Source: Halictus rubicundus (Eukaryota > Arthropoda > Insecta > Hymenoptera > Halictidae). Taken from it: a stretch of 64,000 nt of DNA. The stretch covers positions 1-64,000 of the forward strand of contig NW_027488866.1 of the NCBI RefSeq assembly GCF_050948215.1, written 5' to 3'. How positions within the stretch are numbered: position 1 is the stretch's first letter; each line of letters starts with the position of its first letter. This document shows, one piece after another, positions 28,032-40,160 of the stretch. The notes under the pieces were generated by a model, which did no database searches, was not told where the DNA came from, and saw only the letters and a list, made by a program, of their open reading frames with translations. The position numbers and the translations under genes are program-made.

Positions 28032-29040
28032 GGGTCGGATAGAGGATAGGATAGGGGATTGGATAGGATAGACGATAGGATAGGATAGAGGATTGGATAG
28101 GATAGAGGATAGGATAGGATAGCGGAAAGGATAGGATAGAGTATAGAATAGGATAGAGGATATGATAGGATAGATGATAGGATATGATACAGTATAGGAT
28201 GGGGGATTGGATAGGATAGAGGATAGGATTTGATAGAGGACACGATAGGGTAGGATGGCGGAAAGGATAGGATAGAGTATAGAATAGGATAGAGGATGCG
28301 ATAGGGGATTGGATCGGATACAGGATAGGAGACGGAAGAAGATAGGATAGGATAGGATAGAGAATAGGATAGGATAGATGATATTGCAGGATAGAGGACA
28401 GGATAGGATAGAGGATAGGATAGGATAGAGGATAGGATAAGTTAGAGGATAGGATAGGATAGAGGATAGGATAGAGGATAGGATAGAGGATTGGATAGGA
28501 TAGACGATACGATAGGATAGAGGATAGGATAGAGAAAAGGATAGGATAGATGATATTGCAGGATAGAGGACAGGATAGGATAGAGGATAGGATAGGATAG
28601 ATGATAGGATAGCGGATTGGATAGGATAGAGGATACGATAGGATAGAGGATAGGATAGCATGGAGAATAGGATAGGATTAAGGATAGGATAGGGTAGAGG
28701 ATAGGATTGAGGATAGGATAGGATAGAGGATAGGATAGGATTGAGGATAGGATAGGATAGAGGATAGGATAGGATAGAGGATAGGATAGGATAGAGGATA
28801 GGATAGGATAGAGGATATGATAGGATAGAGGATAGGATACAATAGAGGATAGGATAGGATAGTGGATAGGATAGTGGATAGGATAGTGGATAGGATAGTG
28901 GATAGGATAGGATAGAGGATAGGATAGGATAGAGGATAGGATAGGATAGAGGATAGGATAGGCTAGAGGATACGATAGGATAGAGGATAGGATAGGATAG
29001 AGGATAGGATAGGATAGAGGATAGGATAGGATAGATTATA
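28032..29040 (+). repeat. 1009-bp HOR, copy 1
   Basis: The start is set at GGGTCGG (28032; next copies at 29041 and 30050). Internal landmarks are GACGGAAGAA at 28331 and four 12-mers reading GTGGATAGGATA from 28862. This copy differs from copies 2 and 3 by GGATAGCGGAAAGG where they read GGGTAGAGGAAAGG. Confidence 0.9.
28862..28909 (+). repeat. Run of four 12-bp units (GTGGATAGGATA)
   Basis: GTGGATAGG starts at 28862, 28874, 28886 and 28898, a strict 12-bp period made of one 7-mer and one 5-mer. Its copy at 29871 confirms that it existed before the HOR duplication. It shows that the modular unit can expand in the 7+5 form as well as 7+5+5. Confidence 0.85.
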
Positions 29041-30049
29041 GGGTCGGATAGAGGATAGGATAGGGGATTGGATAGGATAGACGATAGGATAGGATAGAGG
29101 ATTGGATAGGATAGAGGATAGGATAGGGTAGAGGAAAGGATAGGATAGAGTATAGAATAGGATAGAGGATATGATAGGATAGATGATAGTATATGATACA
29201 GTATAGGATGGGGGATTGGATAGGATAGAGGATAGGATTTGATAGAGGACACGATAGGGTAGGATGGCGGAAAGGATAGGATAGAGTATAGAATAGGATA
29301 GAGGATGCGATAGGGGATTGGATCGGATACAGGATAGGAGACGGAAGAAGATAGGATAGGATAGGATAGAGAATAGGATAGGATAGATGATATTGCAGGA
29401 TAGAGGACAGGATAGGATAGAGGATAGGATAGGATAGAGGATAGGATAAGTTAGAGGATAGGATAGGATAGAGGATAGGATAGAGGATAGGATAGAGGAT
29501 TGGATAGGATAGACGATACGATAGGATAGAGGATAGGATAGAGAAAAGGATAGGATAGATGATATTGCAGGATAGAGGACAGGATAGGATAGAGGATAGG
29601 ATAGGATAGATGATAGGATAGCGGATTGGATAGGATAGAGGATACGATAGGATAGAGGATAGGATAGCATGGAGAATAGGATAGGATTAAGGATAGGATA
29701 GGGTAGAGGATAGGATTGAGGATAGGATAGGATAGAGGATAGGATAGGATTGAGGATAGGATAGGATAGAGGATAGGATAGGATAGAGGATAGGATAGGA
29801 TAGAGGATAGGATAGGATAGAGGATATGATAGGATAGAGGATAGGATACAATAGAGGATAGGATAGGATAGTGGATAGGATAGTGGATAGGATAGTGGAT
29901 AGGATAGTGGATAGGATAGGATAGAGGATAGGATAGGATAGAGGATAGGATAGGATAGAGGATAGGATAGGCTAGAGGATAGGATAGGATAGAGGATAGG
30001 ATAGGATAGAGGATAGGATAGGATAGAGGATAGGATAGGATAGATTATA
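29041..30049 (+). repeat. 1009-bp HOR, copy 2
   Basis: Same order of variants as copy 1 at an exact offset of 1009 (GACGGAAGAA at 29340, the 12-mer run from 29871). Near-identity over a kilobase, with monomers inside the unit far more divergent, is the hallmark of HOR-level amplification. Confidence 0.9.
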
Positions 30050-30552
30050 GGGTCGGATAGAGGATAGGATAGGGGATTGGATAGGATAGACGATAGGATA
30101 GGATAGAGGATTGGATAGGATAGAGGATAGGATAGGGTAGAGGAAAGGATAGGATAGAGTATAGAATAGGATAGAGGATATGATAGGATAGATGATAGGA
30201 TATGATACAGTATAGGATGGGGGATTGGATAGGATAGAGGATAGGATTTGATAGAGGACACGATAGGGTAGGATGGCGGAAAGGATAGGATAGAGTATAG
30301 AATAGGATAGAGGATGCGATAGGGGATTGGATCGGATACAGGATAGGAGACGGAAGAAGATAGGATAGGATAGGATAGAGAATAGGATAGGATAGATGAT
30401 ATTGCAGGATAGAGGACAGGATAGGATAGAGGATAGGATAGGATAGAGGATAGGATAAGTTAGAGGATAGGATAGGATAGAGGATAGGAAAGAGGATAGG
30501 ATAGAGGATTGGATAGGATAGACGATACGATAGGATAGAGGATAGGATAGAG
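30050..30552 (+). repeat. 1009-bp HOR, partial copy 3
   Basis: Follows copy 2 at the same offset (GACGGAAGAA at 30349) and breaks off about halfway, where GAGAAAAGG of the other copies is replaced by GAGAATAGG. A second GACGGAAGAA at 30606, 257 bp further on, belongs to a short secondary duplication. Confidence 0.85.
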
Positions 30553-31699
30553 AATAGGATAGGATAGAGGATACGATAGGGGATTGGATCGGATACAGGA
30601 TAGAAGACGGAAGAAGATAGGATAGGATAGGATAGAGAATAGGATAGGATAGATGATATTGCAAGATAGAGGACATGATAGGATAGAGGATAGGATAGGA
30701 TAGAGGATAGGATAGCGGATTGGATACGATAGAGGATAGGATAAATGATAGGATAGGGGATAGGATAGATGATAGGATAGAGGATTGGATAGGATAGAGG
30801 ATACGATACGATAGAGGATAGGATAGAGAATAGGATAGGATAGGGGATTGGATCGGATACAGGATAGGATACGATAGAGGATAGGATAGGATAGAGGATA
30901 GGATTGGGGATTCGATACGATAGAGGATAGGATAGGATAGATGATATTATAGGAAAGAGGATAGGATAGGATAGAGTATAAGATAGGATAGAGGATAGGA
31001 TAGGATAGAGAATAGGACAGGATAGAGGATACGATAGGGGATTGGATCGGGTACAGGATAGGAGACGGTAGAGGATAGGATAGGATAGGATAGGATAGGA
31101 TAGAGGATAGGATAGGATGGATGATAGGATAGGATAGGACAGAGGATATGATAGAGGATAGGATAGGATAGTGGATAGGATATGGTAGAGGATAGGATAG
31201 AATAGAGGATAGGGTAGGATAGAGGATAGGATAGGATAGATGATATTGCAGGATAGAGGACAGGATAGGATAGAGGATAGGATAGGATAGATGATAGGAT
31301 AGCGGATTGGATAGGATAGAGGATACGATAGGATAGAGGATAGGATAGCATGGAGAATAGGATAGGATTAAGGATAGGATAGGATAGAGGATAGGATTGA
31401 GGATAGGTTAGGATAGAGGATTGGATAGGATAGAGGACAGGATACGATAGAGGATAGGATAGGATACAGGATAAGATAGGATAGAGAATAGGACAGGAAA
31501 GAGGATAGGATAGGATTGAGGATAGGATAGGATAGAGGATAGGATAGGATTGAGGATAGGAGAGGATTGAGGATAGGATTGGATAGCGCATAGAATAGGA
31601 TAGAGGATAGGATTGGATAGCGGATAGGATAAGATAGAGGATAGGATAGTATACAGTATAGGATGGGATAGAGAATACAATAGGATATAGAATATTATA

Positions 31700-34600
31700 G
31701 GATAGAGGGTAAGATAGGATAGAGGATAGTATATAGGATAGGATAGGATTGAGGATAGGATAGGATAGAGGATAGGATATGATGGAGGATAGGATAGGAT
31801 AACGGATAGGATAGGATAGAGGATAGGATAGGATAGAGGATAGGATAGGATAGAGGATAGGATAGGATAGAGGATAGGATAGGATAGAGGATAGAATAGG
31901 ATTGAGGATACGATTGGATAGAGGATAGGATAGGATGGATTATAGGATAGGATAGGATGGAGGATAGTATAGGATAGACGATAGAGGAAAGGATGGATGA
32001 TAGGATATGATAGAGGATAGGATAGTATTCAGGATAGGCTAGGATAGAACATGGGATAGGATAGAGGATAGGATAGGATTGAGGATAGGATTGGATAGCG
32101 GATAGGATAGGATGGAGAATATTATTGGATAGACGATAGGATAGGATACTGGATAGGAAAGGATAGAGGATAGGATAGAATAGAGGATAGGATAGGATAG
32201 AGGATAGGATAGGATAGAGGATAGGATAGGACGGATGATAGGATTGGATAGAGAATAGGATAGGATAGAGGATAGGATAAGATAGAGGATAAGATAGGAT
32301 AGAGTATAGGATAGGATGGATGATAGGATATGACAGAGGATAGGATAGGATAGAGGATAGGATAGGATAGAGGATAGGATAGGATAGAGGATAGGATAGT
32401 GGATAGGATAGGATAGAGAATAGGATAGGATAGAGGATAGGATAGGATAGAGGATAGGATAGGATTGAGGATAGGATAGGATAGAGGATAGGATAGGACT
32501 GAGGATGGGATAGGATTGAGGATAGGATAGGATAGAGGATAGGATAGAGGATTGGATAGGATAGAGGATAGGATAGAGTATAGGATAGAGGATGGAGAAT
32601 ATTATTGGATAGACGATAGGATAGGATACTGGATAGGAAAGGATAGAGGATAGGATAGAATAGAGGATAGGATAGGATAGAGGATAGGATAGGATAGAGG
32701 ATAGGATAGGATAGAGGATAGGATAGAGTATAGGACAGGATAGGATAGAGGATAGGATAGGATAGAGTATAGCCTAGAGGCTGGAGAATAGAATAGGATA
32801 GATGATAAGATATGTTAGAGGATAGGATAGGACGGATGATAGGATTGGATAGAGAATAGGATGGGATATAGGATAGATAATAGGATAGGATAGAGGATAG
32901 GATAAGATAGAGGATAAGATAGGATAGAGGATAGGATAGGATGGATGATAGGATATGACGGAGGATAGGATAGGATAGAGGATAGGATAGTGGATAGGAT
33001 AGGATAGAGAATAGGATAGGATAGAGGATAGGATAGGATAGAGGATAGAGAATAGGATAGGATATAGGATAGAGAATAGGATAGGATATAGGATAGGATA
33101 GGATAGAGGATAGGACAGGATAGAGGATATGATAGGATAGAGGATAGGATGGAGGATAGGATAGGATAAAGGATAGAGAATAGGATGGATGATAGGATAT
33201 GATAGAGGATAGGATAGTAAATAGGATAGGATTGAGGATAGTATAGGATGGAGGATATTATAGGATTGAGGGTAGGATTGGATAGAGGATAGGATAGGAT
33301 GGAGGATAGGATAGGATAGAGGATAGGATAGGATAGAGGATAGGATAGGATAGAGTATAGGATAGGATAGAGGATAGGATAGGATAGAGGATAGGATAGG
33401 ATACAGGATAGGAAAGGATAGAGGATAGGATGGATGATAGGATATGATAGAGGATAGAATAGGATTGAGGATACGATTGGATAGAGGATAGGATAGGATG
33501 GAGGATAGGATAGATGATACGATAGAAGATGAAGGGTAGCGTTGGATAGAGGATAGGATAGGATAGGATGGAGGATAGTACAGGATAGACGATAGAGGAA
33601 AGGATGGATGATAGGATAGGATAGAGGATAGGATGGGATAGATTAAAGGATAGGATAGAAGATGGGGTTGGATAGAGGATAGGATAGGATTGACGATAGG
33701 ATAGGATAGAGGATAGGATAGGATAGAGGATAGGATAGGATAGAGGATAGAATAGGATTGAGGATACGATTGGTTAGAGGATAGGATAGGATAGAGGATA
33801 AGCTAGGATAGAACATAGGATGGGATAGAGGATAGGATAGGATTGAGGACAGGATTGGATAGCGGATAGGATAGGATGGAGAATATTATTCGATAGAGGA
33901 TAGGATGTGATACAGGATAGGAAAGGATAGAGGATAGGATAGAATAGAGGATATGATAGGAAAGAGGATAGGATAGGATAGAGGATAGGATAGAGTATAG
34001 GATAGAGGATGGAGGATAGGATAGGATAGAGGATAAGATAGGTTATACGATAGAGGATGGGATGGATGATAGGTTATGATAGAGGATAGGATAGCATAGA
34101 GGATAGGATAGTATAGGGGATAGGATAGGATAGAGGATAGGATAGGATAGAGGAACGGGTAGGATAGAGAATAGGACAGGATGGATGATAGGATATGATA
34201 GAGGATAGGATAAGATAGAGGATAGGATAGGATAGAGAATAGGATAGGATAGAGGATAGGATAGGATGGAGGATAGGATAGGATAGAGGATAGGATAGGA
34301 CAGAGGATAGGATAGAATAGAGGATAGGATAGGATGGAGGATAGGATAGGATGGAGGATAGGATAGGATAGAGGATAGGATAGGATAGAGGATGGAGGAT
34401 AGGATAGGATAGAGGATAAGATAGGATAAAGGATAGGATAGGATGGATGATAGGTTAAGACAGAGGATAAGATAGTATAGAGTATAGGTTTGGATAGAGA
34501 ATAGGATAGGATATAGGATAGATAATAGGATATTATAGGATAGAGTATAGGATTGGATAGAGAATAGGATAGGATATAGGATAGATAATAGGATAGGATA

Positions 34601-35780
34601 TAGGATAGATAATAGGATAGGATATAGGATATTATAGGATAGAGGATAGGATAGGATAGGGGATACGATATGACAGAGGCTAGGATAGGATAGACGATAG
34701 AGGATGCGATGGATGATAGGATAGGATAGAGGATAGGATAGGATAGAGGATAGGATAGGATAGAGGATAGGATAGGATAGAGGATAGGATAGGATAGAGG
34801 ATAGGATAGGATAGAGAATAGGATAGGATAGTTGATAGGATAGGATAGAGGATAGGATAGGATAGAGGATAGGATAGGATAGAGGATAGGATAGGATAGA
34901 GGATAGGATAGGATAGAGGATAGGATAGGATAGAGGATAGGATAGGATAGAGGATAGGATAGGATAGAGGATAGGATAGGATAGAGGATAGGATAGGATA
35001 GAGGATAGGATAGGATAGAGGATAGGATAGGATAGAGGATAGGATAGGATAGAGGATAGGATAGGATAGAGGATAGGATAGGATAGAGGATAGGATAGGA
35101 TAGAGGTTAGGATTTGAGGATAGGATAGGATAGAGGATAGGATAGAGGATAGGATAGGATAGAGTATAGGATAGAGGATGGAGGATAGGATAGGATAGAG
35201 GATGAGATAGGATAGAGGATAGAATAGGATGGATGATAGGATATGACAGAGGATAGGATAGTTTAGAGTATAGGATTGGATAGAGAATAGGATAGGGTAT
35301 AGGATAGAGAATAGGATAGGATATAGGATATTATAGGAGAGAGGATAAGATAGGATAGAGGATAGGATAGGATATAGGATAGACAATAGGATGGGATAGG
35401 TTAGGATAGAGGATAGGATAGGATGGATGATAGGATATGATAGAGGATAGAATAGGATAGAGGATAGGATAGGATAGAGGATAGGATAGGATAGAGGATA
35501 GGATAGGATAGAGGATAGGATAGGATAGAGGATAGGATAGGATAGAGGATACGATATGATAGAGGATAGGGTAGGATAGGATGGAGGATATGATCGGATA
35601 GAGGATAGGATAGGATTGAGGATAGGATAGGATATTGGATGGGATAGGATAGGATAGAGGATAGGATAGAGGATTGGATAGGATAGAGGATAGGATAGGA
35701 TAGACGATAGGATAGGATTGAGGATTGGATAGGATAGAGGATAGTATAGGATAGAGTATAGGATAGAGGATGGAGGATAG
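31700..35780 (+). repeat. Subfamily domain D
   Basis: Marked by GGATGGATGATAGGATATGA, GGATGGAGG, GAGAATATTATTGG, GATACTGGATAGG and GATAGATAATAGG. A 120-bp piece at 32111-32230 recurs at 32591-32710 (offset 480). The right part contains a clean 17-mer run. Domain F, on the other side of segment E, shares these markers. Confidence 0.75.
34836..35105 (+). repeat. Perfect 17-mer run, about 16 units
   Basis: Uninterrupted GAGGATAGGATAGGATA units lie between a GTTGATAGG variant on the left and GAGGTTAGGATTTGAGG on the right. It is the longest perfect run I found left of 43 kb and stands out inside a strongly diverged domain. Confidence 0.9.
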
Positions 35781-35792
35781 CAACCTCTATAG
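35781..35792 (-). repeat. Micro-inversion at the D/E border (AACCTCTAT)
   Basis: The + strand reads GATAGCAACCTCTATAGG. CCTCTAT is the reverse complement of the array string ATAGAGG, so 7-9 bases are in the opposite orientation. CC dinucleotides are otherwise almost absent from the + strand. The inverted scrap coincides with the switch from D-type to E-type monomers. Confidence 0.75.
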
Positions 35793-36695
35793 GATAGGGG
35801 ATTGGATCGAATAGAGGATAGGATGGGATAAAGGATACGATATTATAGAGGATAGGATAGGATAGACGATGTGATCGGATAGAGAATAGGATAGGGTATT
35901 GGATAGGATAGAGGATAGGATAGGATAGAGGGTAGGATAGGATAGACGATAGGATAGGATAGAGGATACGATATTATAGAGGATAGGATAGGATAGGATA
36001 GAGGATATGATCGGATAGAGGATAGGATAGGTTTGAGGATATTATAGGATAGAATATAGATACAATACGGTAGAGGATAGGATAGGGGATTCTATAGGAT
36101 AGAGGATACGAAATTATAGAGGATAGGATAGGATAGAGGATAGGATCGGATAGAGGATAGGATAGGGGATTGGATGGAATAGAGGATAGGATAGGATATA
36201 GGATATGATAGGATAGAGTATAGGATAGGATGGAGAATAGGATAGGATAGGTGATAGGATAGGATAGAGGATAGGGGATTGGATAGGATAGAGGATAGGA
36301 TAGAGGATAGGATAGGATTGAGGATAGGACGGGATAGACGATAGGATAGAGGATTGGATAGGTTAGAGAATAGTATAGGATAGTGGATAGGATAGGGTAG
36401 AGGATAGGATAGGATAGAGGATAGGATAGGATAGAGGATAGGGTAGGATAGAGGATAGGATAGGATAGAGGATAAGATAGGATAGGATAGAGGATAGGAT
36501 ATAGGATGGGATAGGATAGGATAGAGGATAGGATAGGGGATTGGATCGGATATAGCAGACGATAGAGGATAGGATAGGATAGAGAATAGGATAGGATAGG
36601 TGATATTATAGGATAGAGGATAGGATAGGATTGAGGATACTATATTATAGACGATAGGATAGGATAGAGTATAGGATAGGATAGAGGATAGGATA

Positions 36696-37069
36696 GGGTA
36701 TTGGATGGGATAGGATAGGATAGAGGATAGGATAGAGGATTAGATAGGATGGAGTATAGGATAGGATAGAGGATAGGATAGGGTATTGGATGGGATAGGA
36801 TAGGATAGAGGATAGGATAGAGGATTAGATAGGATAGAGGATAGGATAGGATAGAGGATAGGATACGATAGAGGATAGGATAGGGGATTGGATGGGATAG
36901 GATAGGATAGAGGATAGGATAGAGGATTAGATAGGATGGAGTATAGGATAGGATAGAGGATAGGATAGGGTATTGGATGGGATAGGATAGGATAGAGGAT
37001 AGGATAGAGGATTAGATAGGATAGAGGATAGGATAGGATAGAGGATAGGATACGATAGAGGATAGGATA
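36696..37069 (+). repeat. 187-bp HOR (11 x 17), two copies
   Basis: Copy 1 is 36696-36882 and copy 2 is 36883-37069. Each is an 85-bp half (5 x 17) plus a 102-bp half (6 x 17). The halves start with GGTATTGGATGGGATAGG-type strings at 36696, 36781, 36883 and 36968, with a further start at 37070. Copy 2 opens with GGGGATTGG where copy 1 has GGGTATTGG. Both halves carry GAGGATTAGATAGG; only the 85-bp half carries GGATGGAGTATAGG. Confidence 0.9.
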
Positions 37070-37265
37070 GGGGATTGGATGGGATAGATGATCGGATAGG
37101 ATAGAGGATAGGATAGGATACAGGATAGGATTGGATAGAGGATAGGATAGGATAGAGGATACGATATAGGATTGGATAGGATAGAGGATAGTATAGGATA
37201 GAGAACAGGATAGGATAGATGATATTATAGGAAAGAGGATAGGATACGATGAAGGATACGATATT

Positions 37266-37342
37266 ATCCTATTATCCTATCCTATAGCATCCTCTAGTAT
37301 CTAGACGATACTATAGAGGATGAGATAGGATAGAGGATAGGA
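37266..37342. repeat. Fold-back inversion (quasi-palindrome) at the E/F border
   Basis: From about 37266 to 37301 the array reads in the opposite orientation (ATCCTATTATCC, CCTATAGCATCCTCTAG). It meets the forward array at AGTATC-TAGAC-GATACT, with a 5-base loop at 37302-37306. Going outward, the left arm's reverse complement is GATACTAGAGGATGCTATAGG and the right arm is GATACTATAGAGGATGAGATAGG. The arms match apart from a 2-base gain and a few substitutions. The left boundary abuts CGATATTAT at 37259. Such structures typically arise by template switching or fold-back repair; that origin is an inference. Confidence 0.85.
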
Positions 37343-40020
37343 TAGGATGGATGATAGGATATGACAGAGGATAGGATAGTTTAGAGTATAGGATTAGATA
37401 GAGAAAAGGATAGGGTATAGGATAGAGAATAGGATAGGATATAGGATATAATAGGATAGAGGATAGGATAGGATACAGGATACGATATGATAGAGGATAG
37501 GGTAGGATGGAGGATAGGATAGGATAGAGGACAGGATGGAATAGAGGATGTGATAGGATAGAGGATAGGATAGGATAGAGTATGGGATAGAGGATGGAGG
37601 ATAGGATAGGATAGAGGATAAAATAGGATAGAGGATGGGATAGGATGGATGATAGGATATGATAGAGGATAGGATACGATAGAGGATAGGATAGGATAGA
37701 GGATAGGATAGGATAGACGATAGAGGATAGGATGGATGATAGGATATGATAGAGAATAAGATACGATAGAGGATAGGATAGGATAGGATACAGGATAGGA
37801 TAGGATAGAGGATAGGGTAGGATAGAGGATAGGATAGGATAGAGGATAGTATAGGGTAGAGGATAGGATAGAGTATAGGATAGAGGATGGCGGATACGAT
37901 AGGATGTAGGATAGGATTGGATAGCGGATAGGATAGGATGGAGAATATTATTGGGTAGACGATAGGATAGGATACAGGATAGGAAAGGATAGAGGATAGG
38001 ATAGAATAGAGGATAGGATAGGATGGATGATAGGATAGAATGGAGGATAGGATAGGATAGAGGATAGGATAGGATAGAGGATAGGATAGGAAAGAGGATA
38101 GGATAGAGGATAGGATAGGACGGAGGATAGGATAGAGTATAGGATAGAGGATGCAGGATAGGATAGGATAGAGGATAGGATAGGATAGAGGATAGGATAG
38201 AATGGAGGATAGGATATGATAGAGGATAGGATAGGATAGAGGATAGGATAGGATAGAGGATAGGATAGGATAGAGGATAGGATAGGATAGATGATAGGAT
38301 AGGGTACAGGATAGGAAAGGATAGAGGATAGGATAGGACAGAGGATACGATAGGATAGAGGGTAGAATAGGATTGAGGATAGGATTGGATAGCGGATATT
38401 ATATAATGGAGAATATTATTGGATAGACGATAGGATAGGATACAGGATAGGAAATGATAGAGGATAGGATAGAATAGAGGATAGGATAGGATAGAGGATA
38501 GAATAGGACAGAGGATAGGATAGAGGATAGGATAGGACGGAGGATAGGATAGAGTATAGAATAGAGGATAGGATAGGACAGAGGATCGGATAGAGTATAG
38601 GATAGAGGATGCAGGATAGGATAGGTTAGAGGATAGGATAGGATAGAGGATAGGATAGGATAGAGGATGGCGGAGAGGATAGGATGGAGGATGGGATAGA
38701 ATAGAGGATAGGATAGGATAGAGCATAGGATAGGATAGAGGATAGGATAGGATGGAGGATAGGATAGGATAGAGGATACGATATGATATGGGATTGGATC
38801 GGATAGAGGATACGATATGATAGAGGATAGGATAGGATAGAGAATAAGATAGGAATGACGATAGAGGATGCGATTTATGATAGGTTATGATAGACGATGG
38901 GATAGCATAGAGGATAGGATAGTATAGAGGATAGGATAGGATAGAGGATAGGACAGGATAGAGGATAGGATAGAAAGGAGGATAGGATAGGATAGAGGAT
39001 AGGATAGGATAGAGGATAGGATAGGATACAGGATAGGAAAGGATAGAGGATAGGATAGGATAGAGGATACGATAGGATAGAGGATAGAATAGGATTGAGG
39101 ATAGGATTGGATAGCAGACACTATAGGATGCAGAATATTATTGGATAGACGATAGGATAGGATACAGGATAGGAAAGGATAGAGGATAGGATAGGATAGA
39201 GCATAGGATAGGATACAGGATAGGATAGGATGGAGGATAGGATAGGATAGAGGATACGATATGATGTGGGATTGGATCGGATAGAGGATACGATATGATA
39301 GAGGATAGGATAGGATAGAGAATAAGATAGGAATGACGATAGAGGATGCGATGTATGATAGGTTATGATAGACGATGGGATAGCATAGAGGATAGAATAG
39401 TAGAGGATAGGATAGGATAGAGGATAGGATAGGATAGAGGATAGGATAGAATGGAGGATAGGATAGGATAGAGGATAGGATAGGATAGAGGATAGGATAG
39501 GGTACAGGATAGGAAAGGATAGAGGATAGGATAGGATAGAGGATACGATACGATAGAGGATAGGATAGGATGGAGGATAGGATAGATGATACGATATAAG
39601 ATGGAGGGTAGCGTAGGATAGAGGATAGGTTAGGATAGGATGGAGGATAGTATAGGATAGACGATAGAGGAACGGATGGTTGATAGGAAAGGATAGAGGA
39701 TAGGATATTTTAGAGGATAGGATAGGATGGAGGATAGGATAGGATAGAGGATAGGATAGGATAGACGATAGAGGATAGGATGGATGATAGGATATGATAG
39801 AGGATAGGATAGGATAGAAGATAGGATAGGATAGAGGATAGGATAGAGTATAGGATAGAGGATGGAGGATAGGATAGGATAGACGATAGAGGATAGGATG
39901 GATGATGGGATATGATAGAGGATAGGATAGGATAGAGGATAGGAGACGATAGGATACAGGATAGGATAGGATAGAGGATAGGATAGAATAGAGGATAGGA
40001 TAGGATTGAGAATAGGATAG

Positions 40021-40160
40021 GATTTAGGATAGATAATAGGATAGGATATAGGATATTATAGGATAGAGGATAGGATAGGATAGAGGATACGATATGATAG
40101 AGGATAGTGTAGGATGGAGGATAGGATAGGATAGAGGATAGGATATTATATTGAAAACGA
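40021..40160 (+). repeat. Paralogue of the AT-expansion locus, unexpanded
   Basis: This stretch runs from GATTTAGGATAGATAATAGG to GGATATTATATTGAAAACG and matches 41677 onward at an offset of 1656. At 40145 the AT core is only ATTATA followed by TTGA. It therefore serves as the short reference state for the expanded copy. Confidence 0.85.

Larger units (their letters stand above)
27690..31700 (+). repeat. Subfamily domain C
   Basis: Marked by GGGGATTGGATAGG, GAGACGGAAGAAGATAGG, GATGATATTGCAGG, GCGGAAAGG and GGATTTGATAGAGGACACG. It contains two full copies and one partial copy of a 1009-bp HOR, then about 1.1 kb of scrambled fragments of the same unit (GATATTGCAGG near 30652 and 31232; GAGACGGTAGAGG near 31061). 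Confidence 0.8.
35780..37263 (+). repeat. Segment E, G-like block embedded between D and F
   Basis: The markers are those of domain G, not of its neighbours: GGGGATTGG, GATATTATAGACGATAGG with GAGTATAGG, and GGTATTGGATGGGATAGG. The order at 36480-36720 closely follows 42003-42150. It contains the 187-bp HOR. Both edges carry reverse-orientation scraps (35784-35790 and 37266-37301). Confidence 0.75.

Noticed and set aside
28862..28909. CRISPR-like spacing of direct repeats (also considered for the HOR landmarks)
   Set aside because: The intervals are more copies of the same repeat rather than unique spacers, and no cas-like gene exists in the window.
13420..31680. Many overlapping open frames of 60-440 residues on the minus strand in domains B and C
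   Set aside because: Same cause as the longer ones. They are shorter only because these domains carry more mutations that create stops or start-like codons.
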